Source: Macrophomina tecta (lineage: Eukaryota; Ascomycota; Dothideomycetes; Botryosphaeriales; Botryosphaeriaceae). From it: DNA of 64,000 nucleotides. Shown here piece by piece: positions 47,432-58,559 of this stretch. The stretch covers positions 1,116,001 to 1,180,000 of the forward strand of contig JAKSGN010000036.1 in NCBI GenBank assembly GCA_024180945.1, in the 5' to 3' direction. How positions within the stretch are numbered: position 1 is the first letter of the stretch; each line of letters begins with the position of its first letter. A model generated the notes under the pieces. The model searched no databases. It was given only the letters and a program-made list of their open reading frames with translations, and had not been told where the DNA came from. The translations under genes and the position numbers were made by a program.

Positions 47432-50400
47432 ATGGTTTTCAATCTCCCAAGCATCTCTTTCGTGGCGGCGCTGCCAGAGGGCGCAATAAACAGCCCCGTC
47501 TCCCAACGGATGTCATCTCCGTCCCTATCTGTGGGTTCGGCCAGTTCTCCAAGGATTTGCTCTATATCTTCTCGAGAATTAAAAACAGACTCTTCCACAG
47601 TATTTGAAAAGCTGCCCGAGGAGTCCAGTGACGAATTCCAACAATTTATTTCAGGCAAGTATGGATCTGCCACTCGGACCGTCTGCAGCTTACAGGAGAA
47701 TCGTTAGGGGGCCATCAAGCGATTGCAGCCCACTACAGCTTCCCTGAAGAAGAAAGATTGGCAATACCACCGGAGGCAGGCAATACGGCCCATCATGCTG
47801 AGGCGTACACGTCTTTTGGAGACAACGGCACTACAGCAAGCGTTAACGTATATGGAAACCTCATCCAGATCTCCAAATTCCTCGGACAAGGTCAATCCGG
47901 CTTTCTCTCGGTAGACCTTCCAAATACTCCCGAGCCATCGCTGGCGCAAGAAAGAGCCCGGGAACTTGCAAATTCGTCTTCCAATCCTGGCAGTACCATT
48001 TCTGGGCTGTACATGGAGGACAATTCAAGAGTGGTTAAAGCACTGGCAGGCGCGAAGCCGCATCTGGAGTTCGTGAGGGATCGATGGCCCCGTTTTTCCT
48101 TTGACGCGGGCGCCTTCACTCTCGTGGTGCAGTACTTCATCCACAACGGCATAGTCTTCCAGCAGCATGTGTTTGAGCAGAAGCCAGACCATGAACATGT
48201 GCAAGTTGTGCCAGACTTAATGATAGATACGGATGTACTCATCAGGCACCTGGACTTTACAAATGCTCGGGACAAGTTCAACGAGGCCAGGAATCACTTA
48301 CCTGAGGCCTATGCTACCTCTTTTGGGCCCTACGCCTACAGTCTTATTCTGCATCGTTATGGGCTGCCACAAAAGGATTTGTCCTCCATCGCTCTTCCAG
48401 GCACTGAAATGCTTGAGCGACAGGGTGGCCTAGATGCTGCCAGTTTTGTGCTGGCCCTTTTCGTCAATGGTGCCGCCCAGAAGATCGAAGAAGTGCAAAA
48501 CAAGTGGTACAAGATCCAAAATCGGAACCAGGCAGAGGCCGAATATATCAAGTCTGGCAGGATCGAAATAACCATGGCCTTCCGACTGCAGGTCACTACA
48601 AAAGACAGCCTCTGGAAATCATCGCTTGTGCCAGCCAAAGAGCTGTTCGAGGTACACAAGGGGTTCTGCATGGCACCCTTTCGGCACCTCTCCCTGTCAC
48701 CCTGCGCCCACGAGAATTTTGCGTTGCGAAGGAATCTCGAGCACATACTCTCAGTTTGCACTGTTCCAATATCCCAGAACCGGGAAGCCACTGCGAACTC
48801 TAATAACCCCCCTGCAGCTGCTTTGACGTGCGGAGACTTCTCGGGTCATCGGCTGGTCACCGCTGCAAGCTTGTAAGATATCCACATCACGATTATGCTT
48901 CTGGAAACTGACTTATATGCTATAGCTATGCGTTTCAATTCCTGCTGTCAGTGTACCAACGGCTCGAGGACTTCGGAAACGAGACAGGGCGTCACAGCTC
49001 CCGAGTGGCCGCGTGCTCTTGCAGCTTGAGCCACGGCATTTGCGAGTCTAGGGATTACATAGTCCACGTACTCGAGCGCATACAAACCACATGCAAAGGA
49101 CATCTCAGGTGGGTATTCGAGAATGCGGAAAGACAGAACGGCACTTTTGGGACTCACTACTGGGCCACTGGGAAATTAATTTCGGAAACGGTTTCGGGTC
49201 TCAAACTGAGCGCAAAGATGTTGTCTGACACGCCATTTCAAATAATCAAAGCAGCCGACTACTACAAAACATTCAAAGACGACACGTTCAATCGCCACGT
49301 CCAGACTTGCATCAAGCCGTGGCTCGAGTACCTTAACAGACTGGACGCACGGAAGTGCTTTGTATTCCCAAGGCCAACAAGCGCGTTCACCGGCGAGTAT
49401 AGGCTGGACGACCACGTATGGATCTGGAAAGCTCTGAGCTCACTGGAGGACCTCGGCTTTGGAGCAGAGCTGAGACCCCAGACGCGCAAAGCAGCGAATA
49501 CCAGAGAAAGAACCGGAAGTCACAGGAAAGAAGCCGGCAAGGACGATCCGGCGAGAGACTTCTCTTCATCCGAGATTCAACGGCATATACTCAGGAGATT
49601 CACGACGGATAATCCCATTTCTGGCCAGCGAATGCTTGCAGTGTCCCGGTCTTCCAGTGAAAGCCGGTTTCTTTTCTTTTCGAGAGACACAGCAATGCTG
49701 CATGATATGAATTCCTCCTTCTTCGACGTGTTGGAGGCGCGGGAGAAGGTCATTGCGTGGGAGAATACGCTTGATGCACAGAAATATCACGAGGAAAATC
49801 AAGACTCTGGATGGGACAACCCACTCCGCTATGCTCTTGCCTTGATGATAGGCAAGCAGGGCCTGGAGATGAACCAGAGGACCGCAGACGGGATGTGCCT
49901 TGTGGCTTTACATGTACTACTCCGCAGTTCTTTCCCAAGTGGACTGTTCGCAGGCCAGCTCAACGAAGCCACAAAAGAGCCCGAGATGGTCCAAGAGAAA
50001 CGGAGCTGGGATTTTTATTGGCACGCGGCCTTTGAGATCCCATACATCCTACTTGCATACGGGGAGAACAAGACCTCGGTGTCTAACCGTCCAAGAACGG
50101 TGATCGGCCATCTCGAGCCGTTCGCGTTCGAAACGAGGTCAGTTGCGGGTAGCCTGATGTCCCCAGAGGTAAACTACTCGAGAAGGCACGGATTTATCAT
50201 GAAGAAAACAATGCCTTTCAACGACTTTTCCGACCACAAGAGTATCGTCGAGCCTTCGGACGAGTGGCTCTACAACTATCCGGAGTTCTTGGACTTCAAC
50301 CCGAACTTGGATCAATTCCAATCATTCGAAGTCAACCAGAACTTCAATCTATATGACCTTCTCCGCTCTCTTTCCTTGGATAACGAGCTGTGGGATGAGA

Positions 50401-52094
50401 TCCGCGCGCTCGACCCTACCAGGTACAGGATAGCTCGCTGGTTGTCCGAGCTCGGGTATGAGACCTGGGACCTCATTCGGCACTGCCACGAGCGTGGCGG
50501 CAAGTTCTTGGAAACGGGAGAGACCAGGGGCACCGTATTGGATGTGTCCCGTTGCGGGTTCAGGCATGCACATCTGGGACACGATAAAGATCCTGGTCGG
50601 GACGTAACCATGATGGGCATGGAGCAGCTTAGGAGCGCTCTTGACCAGATCCGCACAGCGGAGTCCGCGAAGAAGAGGCTGGTCTGGCTTCCCCGAGTGA
50701 ATGAGGGGTCCACGATCCTCTGCTGTCTTGCCTCACCCGGTTCCGAGAAGGCGAAGATGTCCTCCTTCTTTGACAGGCATGCGAAGGCTGAAAAGTTCTT
50801 TCTGGATGACGTCAATTCAGTTCTGAACACGTGGGAGACAGAATTCCACCTGTCCTTTTACCACCTTGTTGATAGGGTGGACGATGGCGACGCGAACGGA
50901 ATGCTGTCCTTTGGGGCCGAGGGTTTCCCAGGCAGAGGCAAGAAAATTGACCGAGCTGCCATGGGATTCCGCTTCATCGGAGACTTTTTTGACCGGTATT
51001 GGACATGTCACTTCCTCGAGCGTAAGCCGGGCGATGCAGTCAACAATGAACAGCTCGAGGCTCGCCTCAGAGACATCATTTTCGATAAGCGGCTGCCGAA
51101 AGCCGACCGAGACAAGCCTTTGTGGAGGCAACGGAAGGTCCTCGAGCTTCTTTTGTTTGATAAAATCCTGGAGGACATGGCGGAGTGTGTGAACGTCATG
51201 TTGGATGCTGCGAAGACCAAGGTCCAGTTGGACCTGGGTGTTTGCAAAGACTCCGAGCTGGCCGTGGCACGCATCCGCCCAGATATGCTTTCGGACGCTC
51301 TCACGGACTCGATATCTCTTTTCCGAATTGACAGTGATGCCTATCTCTCTTTTCGCGAGGAATGGGCAATGCTGGAGCGGATTCTCCAGGTGCTGGAGGA
51401 AGACCTCGGTGAGAACCTGGAGAAGATCGGTAGCTGGACAGGCCGCGACAAGGACCGGGGGCCGGAAAAGCCGCGGTGGACCAAAAATGACGAACGCAAG
51501 TACCGTTCTGCAATCACCAAACTGCAGGTGTCAAACCAGCAGAGGATCCAAGAACTAGAGCGGTGTCAGGCAAGGATACGGTCGTTCAGCACGTCGCTCA
51601 CGGACAGGCTTGACCGCGTCAGAGATGATTTGAACCTGCGCGGCGCAGAAGACATCCGCCTGTTCACCTATATCACGGCCTTCTTCCTCCCTTTGGGGTT
51701 TGCTGTAAGCATATTCAGCATGAGCGATCCTCCGCATTGGGTACCGATTGTTGGGACTATCGGGGTTGCTATCGTGACCCTCTTCATTACTGTGATTGCT
51801 CTCATCAACGCTCGGCAGCTCGAGCTTGGATTCAAAGCTGCGATCAACTTGCTTAGAAGAAGCACGGATGGCGAAGACGTTGGGAGAAGGACAAGTGTTG
51901 CATCGAGGCGCCCAAGTGAGCCTACTGGTTTGGGCATCGTGGCTCAGAATAAGGAGGCGAAGAGGAATAGCGCATCGACGTCAGACAAGAAGATGGAGAA
52001 TGGAATCAATAAAGGCAGGATTTCATCTTTCTTAGCACACCGCCCAGGTATCCGAAGAGCGAGACCTCTGCGGTCAGCCCAAAGTCCGGTTTGA
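47432..52094 (+). CDS. very large CorA-like (two-TM) fungal protein, 5' end uncertain
   Basis: Firm parts are 47696-48872 and 48926-52094. The intron between them has donor GTAAGA, branch ACTGAC and acceptor GCTATAG, and restores SFYAFQFLLSVYQRLEDF. The product exceeds 1440 residues. It has an N-terminal domain (NTAHHAEAYTSFGDNGTTAS), a long soluble middle rich in Trp and charged residues, a helical coiled region, then two membrane segments (LFTYITAFFLPLGFAVSIFS and WVPIVGTIGVAIVTLFITVI) in the place of a CorA Mg2+-channel tail, with SMSD where GMN stands in true CorA. A basic Ser-rich tail follows. There is no ATG in the first firm exon before 48013; a possible first exon at 47432-47654 joins it in phase by a 41-base GC-AG intron (GCAAGT...ACAG), which is doubtful. 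Transport function is unproven. Confidence 0.68.
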
Positions 52095-52819
52095 GAGGAG
52101 CTTCGTGCCCCTCCCCCCCACCAAAAAAAAAAAGAGAAAAAAAAGGGCAGGCGTAGTTCGGGTCACATTGTATTTGCACGGGTCAGGCCATATTATGCAA
52201 AAAGGGTTGATGGGTGACCGACCATTGGGTTCCGCAGAAGTGGTTTTTAGACTAAGCCCGCATTGCGGCATTGATGCAATCCAGGGTTGATTCAGCGGTG
52301 ATAGGGCTACTGTTTGGTAATGGATGGCATGTCCAAAACCGAAGATATCGTGCCCCAAGTCAGCTGTGGCAACGACAGACGGGACGGGCGAACATGCCAT
52401 GGTGCACAGTACCTGTTTTTATTACTTCATCAGCACATGACGGAGCGCTGAAGACCGAAGACCCATATTCTTATGCACACAGTACAACCCCTGACCGGTT
52501 TAGATACGGAACGCCGAATCAGGAAGCCAAGACGGTGTCTCCACCTCGACCCGAAGCTGTGCCGGAAGCTTGCTTTGGGCCTCAGATGCCATTGGAAGGC
52601 GATGGAACGAGGGCGCTGAGTGCTGCCGGATCGGGTAAAGGACCCCGCAGAGCAGACCACTCACTTGGCACGACCAAGCCGGTCCGCAGGGCTGATGCAA
52701 CCCCTGCATCGCAGACGTCAAGTCTGGGGAATGCGGGGAGTATAAAGCTGCCTTGTCTTGCGCTGGAGGCTGGAGGCCCTGGCACACGCATCAATCATCT
52801 GTCCTCTTCGCTGCCAGCC
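52095..52819. promoter_or_regulatory. promoter and leader of the Bsc6-type MFS gene
   Basis: An open frame continues upstream of the chosen start but has no protein features. TATAAA lies at 52741-52746, 79 bases before the ATG, which marks the rest as promoter. An A-run of 10 or more bases lies near 52122-52144. Confidence 0.5.
52741..52747 (+). promoter_or_regulatory. TATA box (TATAAAG)
   Basis: Located 73-79 bases upstream of the MFS start codon (52820). Confidence 0.5.
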
Positions 52820-54589
52820 ATGGCTTCCAGTCAGGCCGACACCGTGGAGCTGCAGCAGCTACCGGCCCCAACCCCGATCTCTGAGCCTGTTGGCGAGGGC
52901 AGCGACACGCGTGCGGACTCCCAGGACTTGATATCTCCTCCTGACACTGCAGTAGCTGCAGTCGAGAAGTGGAACAGTTGTACCACCAGTGTTCTCCGCA
53001 TCTGCGCCACCTATTGGGCGTTCCTGGTGATGGGTGCGAACGATGCAGCATACGGAGTACGTCGACCATCCCGAAGCTCCGAGCAGGAGCCTACTGGCTA
53101 ACGGTTAAAACAGGCTATTATACCATACGTACGTGTCCCCTCCCACCAATGCTGCCACCTCACCACCACTGGCAATAGTCGCCAAAGGCGGCTTCTCTCT
53201 ACTCACATGTCGCTATCATGAATTTGCTTCTAACGTTTCAGGCTGTGTAGCTCGAGGAATATTACCACCTGAACTATACCGTCGTATCGCTGGTCTTTTT
53301 CTCCCCACTCGGCGGATACGCCGCTGCCGCGCTGCTCAACAACTGGATACACAACCATTTTGGGCAGCGCGGCGTTGCCTTCCTCGGCCCGTTCTGCCAC
53401 CTCGCCGCATACACCGGCATTGCTTGTCACCCGCCTTATCCAGCTCTGATTGTATTTTTCCTTCTCGCTGGTTTCGCCAATGGCATCGAGGATGCCGCCT
53501 GGAACGCGTGGATCGGTAAGCTGGCAAACCCGAACGAGTTACTTGGCTTCCTGCACGGTTTGTACGGCGTTGGTGCTGTACTGTCGCCACTTATTGCAAC
53601 CAGCTTGATCACGAAGGCTGGCTGGGGATGGTGGGGCTTCTACTACCTGATGGTGCGTGTCCGTCGTATCTGATTTCTCATTTCCGTCTGGTCCTGCATC
53701 CTTCGGTGAGCATTCAGAACTGATCATCTGCCAATACAGATTGGAGCCGCCGCCATTGAACTTGCCACTTCAGTGGCCAGCTTCTGGGGTGCAACATCTG
53801 CATACTGGCGCTCTAGCGGCGCGTCAGCTGATAGCGGCGGCCTCTTGAAAGAAGCGCTGAAGTCACGGGTTAGCTGGGTTGCGTCTCTCTTCCTGCTTGG
53901 CTACGTAGGGGTGGAGGTAGCGCTGGGCGGTTGGATCGTCGTCTTCATGACCCGCCAACGCAACGGTGGGGACTTTGAGTCCGGAATGGTTGCGACGGGC
54001 TTCTGGATCGGCATCACCGTCGGCCGCGTGTTGCTGGGCTTCGTCACTCCACGGCTAGGAGAAAGGCTTGCTGTATCTGTAAGTCGTCCTCTGCACATAT
54101 TGTACATACTCCTGTGGAACGCTGACTGAGTCTCAGATCTACGTCACTGCCGCCATTGGCTTTCAACTGCTCTTCTGGCTTGTCCCGCAATTCATCGCCT
54201 CTGCCGTTGCCGTCGCACTCGAGGGATTCTTTCTCGGGCCACTTTTCCCAGCCATTGTTGTCGCAGCTACGAAGGTACTACCTTCGCACTTGCATGTATC
54301 CGTCATCGGCTTCGCGGCGGCTTTCGGAGGTAGCGGGGCTGCCATATTCCCCTTTGCAGTCGGAGTCCTCGCACAGGCCAAGGGCGTGCAGATCCTACAG
54401 CCTGTCATCGTCGCCCTCCTCGCGGCAATCCTGTCAATCTGGGCCCTCATGCCTCGCCCGAAGAAGAAGACGGATGCCGAGGCCGCAGAACAGGGGACTG
54501 CTTCCGGGATCGAAGCGTGGAGGAAGAATATGAGCTCCTACATGACCCGGTCTCGGGCGGCGTGCTCAAGGGTGTTGAAAGTCAGGTAA
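52820..54589 (+). CDS. MFS transporter, Bsc6 (bypass of stop codon) type
   Basis: Five exons: 52820-53056, 53114-53128, 53251-53652, 53740-54078, 54137-54589; 481 residues. Exon 2 is only 15 bases (codons for AIIPY); without it TM1 (YWAFLVMGANDAAYG) would not run in frame into LEEYYHLNYTVVSLVF. All joins are phase 0. About 12 membrane segments; motifs LSPLGGYAAAAL, GFANGIEDAAWNAWIG, GLYGVGAVLSPLIA and GFFLGPLFPAI fit the fungal Bsc6/fucose-permease-like MFS group. The cytosolic N-terminus is acidic. Substrate is unknown. Confidence 0.88.
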
Positions 54590-55333
54590 ACGGCGTCCAA
54601 TGGGGCTCCTAGCGAGTTCGGGCCAGTCAATGATACTGACGCCGGAGCAGGAGGCCTCACGGCGCAGATCCGGCAAGGCAGCGTTTCCGCTTGAATGCAG
54701 TAGAAACATCGCCATTTGCGGCACTTGTCGGGGTGAGGCCGGACTGTTCCAGACCTGCTCCTTACATGAATCCACGGACGGGCACTAGACAGGATCTGCA
54801 GGCGCATTGAGAGATGGTGTAACGGTCGAGTGAAGAAAGTATGTACGTCGCATTGGTTAGCTGCTCCTGTCCAATTTCAGGAAGACGCATGTAGTCGTTG
54901 GAGGAGCGCAGTATTAAGTTCGGACTACCTACTGGACTAAGTGTTACAGATATAGGACACATTAGTTGGGTAAACGAAATACTTAGCTTACGTCGCTCGT
55001 AAGGATGCACTGCCACGCTAAGCAGCCCGTCTCTGCGGCCAAATCGCTTGAACATTACCCGATCCGCTTAGCGCCGCGACCACTTCCCTGATCTGAACCA
55101 CAACACCACCACAATGTGGCCATGTGTCGACGCCTCATAGATGCTCGGACCTAACACCACTCTATGGCTGCCTTATCATTTCATTGGTGCCTTTCGTCTC
55201 TATGAGCTGTGTCAGTGGCGATAAAAGGACTGCTGTCTCTACTCCATAACAGCCATCAAGACGCAGACAGTCACTCTCTCAACCAACACACCTTCCCTGT
55301 TACTTTCAATTCCATTCCTTCAACTACCACAGC
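54590..55333. other. intergenic, promoter side of the amine oxidase
   Basis: No gene recognised. An ATAAAAG sequence at 55221-55227 lies about 110 bases before the amine oxidase start and may serve as a TATA-like box. Confidence 0.4.
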
Positions 55334-56782
55334 ATGATTCTTTCCCGCTACTACGCAGCCGCCACCGCGGTTGCCGCTCCTGTCCTTTGCCTCGCCTACC
55401 CAGACCAGACGGTCGATGTTGCCATCATCGGCGCCGGTCTCTCTGGACTCAGCACCGCCAAGGACCTCGTGGCCGCGGGAAAGTCCGTGGTAATCCTGGA
55501 AGCCAGAGATAGAGTGGGCGGCCGCATCCTCAACGCCCATCTGTCCAACGGCGGCATCACTGAGATCGGAGCGCAGTTCGTCGGACCCACCCAGGACCGG
55601 GTGCTGAAGCTGGCCGACGACCTTCGGCTCCCCACTTTCAAGGCCTACGATACGGGCAACACCACTCTCTGGCGCAATAACGCCGGATCGACCTTCGACA
55701 GCACCCTGACCGGCTCGATCCCGCCCTTGGACGGCACGAGTCTCGCCGAAGCGGCTGCGGCCCTGCAAAAGCTTAACACGTTCGCGAGCCAGCTTGACGT
55801 CAACGCCCCCTGGGAGCATCCGAACGCCACTGAGTGGGACGGCGAGACCTTCGAGACCTGGATCGACCGCGAAGTCTCCCTCTCCGGCCCGCGGGCTTTG
55901 TTCAGCCTCGCGACCACCTCGATCTTCTCCACCCAGCCGCGGGAGCTCTCGCTGCTATACGTCTTGGCATACACTGCCGCCGCGGGCAACGCAACCACCA
56001 AGGGCACTTTCGAGCGCCTCGTCGGCGTCGCGGGCGCCGCCCAAGAGAGCCGCATCGTGGGCGGCACGCAGCTGCTGGCCATCAAGCTGGCCGAGCGCTT
56101 CCAAGGCCGAGTGGTCCTCAACGCGCCTGTGCGCCGCATCGAGCAGACCGGCAGCATCTACACCATCACGGCCGACAACACCGCCGAAGTTACGGCCAAG
56201 CACGTCGTCGTCGCCATGTCGCCGCCGCTGGCCTCCCGCATCACCTACTCGCCACCGCTGCCCGCGTCGCGCGACCAGCTGACGCAGCGCATGCCCATGG
56301 GCGCGATCGGCAAGGCCATCGCCATCTACGCCACGCCCTTCTGGCGCGCGGCCGGCCTGAACGGGCAGGTCAACAGCGACAGCGGCGTGGTGCGCGCCAC
56401 CTTTGACAACTCGCCGCCCAACGGCACTTTCGGCGCCATCATGGGCTTCCTCGAGGCCGACGAGGCGCGCATGGTCGACGCCTGGAGCGAGGATGAGATC
56501 AAGGCCGCCGTTGTCAAGGACTACGTGCGCTACTTTGGCCCCGCGGCTGCTAATGTCACGCAGTGGGTCATCCAGCGCTGGGATCGCGAGGAGTTCTCGA
56601 GGGGCGGGCCGGTCGCGTATGCACCGCCGGGAGTGCTGACGCAGTACGGCCCCGCGCTGCGCCAGCCCGTCGGGAATATCCACTTCGCGGGGACAGAGAC
56701 GAGTCCGTACTGGACGGGGTATATGGATGGCGCCGTGCGGTCTGGAGAGCGAGCTGCGAAGGAGATTCTGGTAAGCGTTTGA
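55334..56782 (+). CDS. secreted flavin-containing amine oxidase
   Basis: 482 residues without introns, strongly GC-rich in codon position 3. Signal peptide about 1-21 (PVLCLAYP). FAD Rossmann motif IIGAGLSGLS (31-40), acidic ribose ligand in ILEARDRVGGR (54-64), and the C-terminal FAD motif GNIHFAGTETSPYWTGYMDGA. The MAO family oxidises primary amines to aldehydes with release of H2O2 and NH3. The site of the covalent flavin Cys in animal MAO (SGGCY) reads SRGGPVAYAPPG here, so the flavin is probably non-covalent. Secretion suggests extracellular amine use or peroxide production. Substrate is unknown. Confidence 0.88.
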   Translation: MILSRYYAAATAVAAPVLCLAYPDQTVDVAIIGAGLSGLSTAKDLVAAGKSVVILEARDRVGGRILNAHLSNGGITEIGAQFVGPTQDRVLKLADDLRLPTFKAYDTGNTTLWRNNAGSTFDSTLTGSIPPLDGTSLAEAAAALQKLNTFASQLDVNAPWEHPNATEWDGETFETWIDREVSLSGPRALFSLATTSIFSTQPRELSLLYVLAYTAAAGNATTKGTFERLVGVAGAAQESRIVGGTQLLAIKLAERFQGRVVLNAPVRRIEQTGSIYTITADNTAEVTAKHVVVAMSPPLASRITYSPPLPASRDQLTQRMPMGAIGKAIAIYATPFWRAAGLNGQVNSDSGVVRATFDNSPPNGTFGAIMGFLEADEARMVDAWSEDEIKAAVVKDYVRYFGPAAANVTQWVIQRWDREEFSRGGPVAYAPPGVLTQYGPALRQPVGNIHFAGTETSPYWTGYMDGAVRSGERAAKEILVSV

Positions 56783-58559
56783 GTATAGTGAGCGACGCTC
56801 AAAGCCGATGATTCGGATGGAATGGCTTATTCCAGGCTCCCTCCTAAAGCTCAGCTCCGGCTATATTTAGAGGAGGGTGGTGTGGGATCCACGAAGAACG
56901 TCAGCTGTTGTTGTTGTTGTTTTTTTTTTTTTTTTTTTACTTGTCAATAATTGAATTCATTTGTACATATGCCAGTACTCACTGGTCTTCGTGCCCACGC
57001 ACTGTTAACGCCAACTGAGTCTGCATAGATAAGTCTGATCTTGAGATATCAATACTACATGTACGGATACCAACCATATTTCAGTACCGTCCAACCAGTG
57101 AGCAAGAGCGCACTAATGCACAACGCTACTGCAGTTATGATCGGCGTGAACGATATGCTATGGTTCAGAAATCAAAGGTCTTAAAAAGCAGCTTATGTAG
57201 GAGCGCTCCCCAGGTATGCAATCAGTCTCAGGGAAAATCCACAAGTGCAAGAGAGCAAAGAAAACAACCTACGCGGGTTGAATCCGAACCCCCTCGGTAA
57301 GCAACAACACCTGCTCCTATCTCATTACCTTTCCGACGCAACTTCAAGGACTCAGCCGCATCTTCTGTCCTCTGGATTGCGACAACCATTCCCTTCTCGC
57401 CCAGCCTGTGCTGGCCCCTGTACAAACATAACCCGCCTACCAATATGCCTCGTGAAATTCTGTGGATTATTTTGCAAAGCTGCTTTGAGACGAGCACCCG
57501 AGGGCCCTCTTTTCCAGGAGCTCGCGTCCCATCCGCTCGTCCACGGCTTCCATTTTTCTGCATGACGCTGCCAGCAAGGCCAGCGCCGCCTTAAAGAACC
57601 CAATTGGGAAGATTGAGGTGCGCCCGCGTACCGGGTGCCAGGCCGTACAGGCAGATCGCACCTTCTGCACCTTACCCACTGCGACTGCTTCCAGAGCCCC
57701 ATCATTGATGCGGGATTGCAGCACGTTCGCATTTGCTTTTGGTCCTCTGGTATCATGCATCCCCGTTGTATATGTACTTGTTTGTTGCAGGAAGTGTGAG
57801 CATGTGGAGAGTCATGTTTGACGGGCCCGGAAATCCCAAGCTCATGGCGCAGAACAGCCTTGAAGACTATTTGTTGTGAATATTGCCTTGGGAACAAGCG
57901 GCGTAGGAAAGAATAGAATCGGGATCGAGACGAATGTGCCTGATCTGTAGGGGCTCGCGCACGCCGGTGCTGTTAAGAAAATACAACACTGTCAGCGGTT
58001 TGACGTTGATTAAGAGTATATTGGTGCGGAAAAAGATGTCGAAGCAGTCCCCTCATAAGTGTAAGAGACACAGAGGAGGCTGGTCGTGACGCTGGCCGTG
58101 TCCACTTTGATTCTTGAAGACAAAACCCCTCAGAGACTATCGTCGTCGAGTATCGCGATTTCCAAAGGATTAGGAAGCAAGGGCCCGAGATTGGTGTCGA
58201 CGAGCTCTTTAGGAAGGCCCCGGGATGGAAGGTGGTTGGAGGACACGGCGTAGGCTTCGCATTACGCCCTGTGGAGCCTCGTACCGTTGCGATGCCGGGT
58301 TCAATTTTTCTAGGGAATGAATAACCTCAGCCGTGGGCCTGTGGGAGACAAAGCCGAGGGTTGTGAGACATACCACGAAGTCTATGTTGGGGAGACATTT
58401 TCCCCGGGTACAATCGATGCGTAAGGCGATAAAGGGGATTGGACAGATGCCTTTCAAAGGAAACCAGATCAGATCCAGAATATCCACACGATTATCCAGA
58501 GAAAAGCCGACTACATCAGCATCGGGACGAATGGATCGAATTCCCACGCTGGGAGTCGG
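56783..58559. other. intergenic with poly-T tract
   Basis: 1.8 kb without a supported gene. A TTG repeat passes into a 19-base T run (56920-56938). Overlapping frames on both strands near 57228-57897 look random. Confidence 0.45.

Noticed and set aside
52271..52819. Upstream extension of the Bsc6-type MFS protein
   Set aside because: A TATA box at 52741 lies inside it and the residues look random; the ATG at 52820 is preferred.
57240..57320. GGGTTGAATCCGAAC resembling a tRNA T-arm
   Set aside because: The rest of a tRNA could not be found on either strand.
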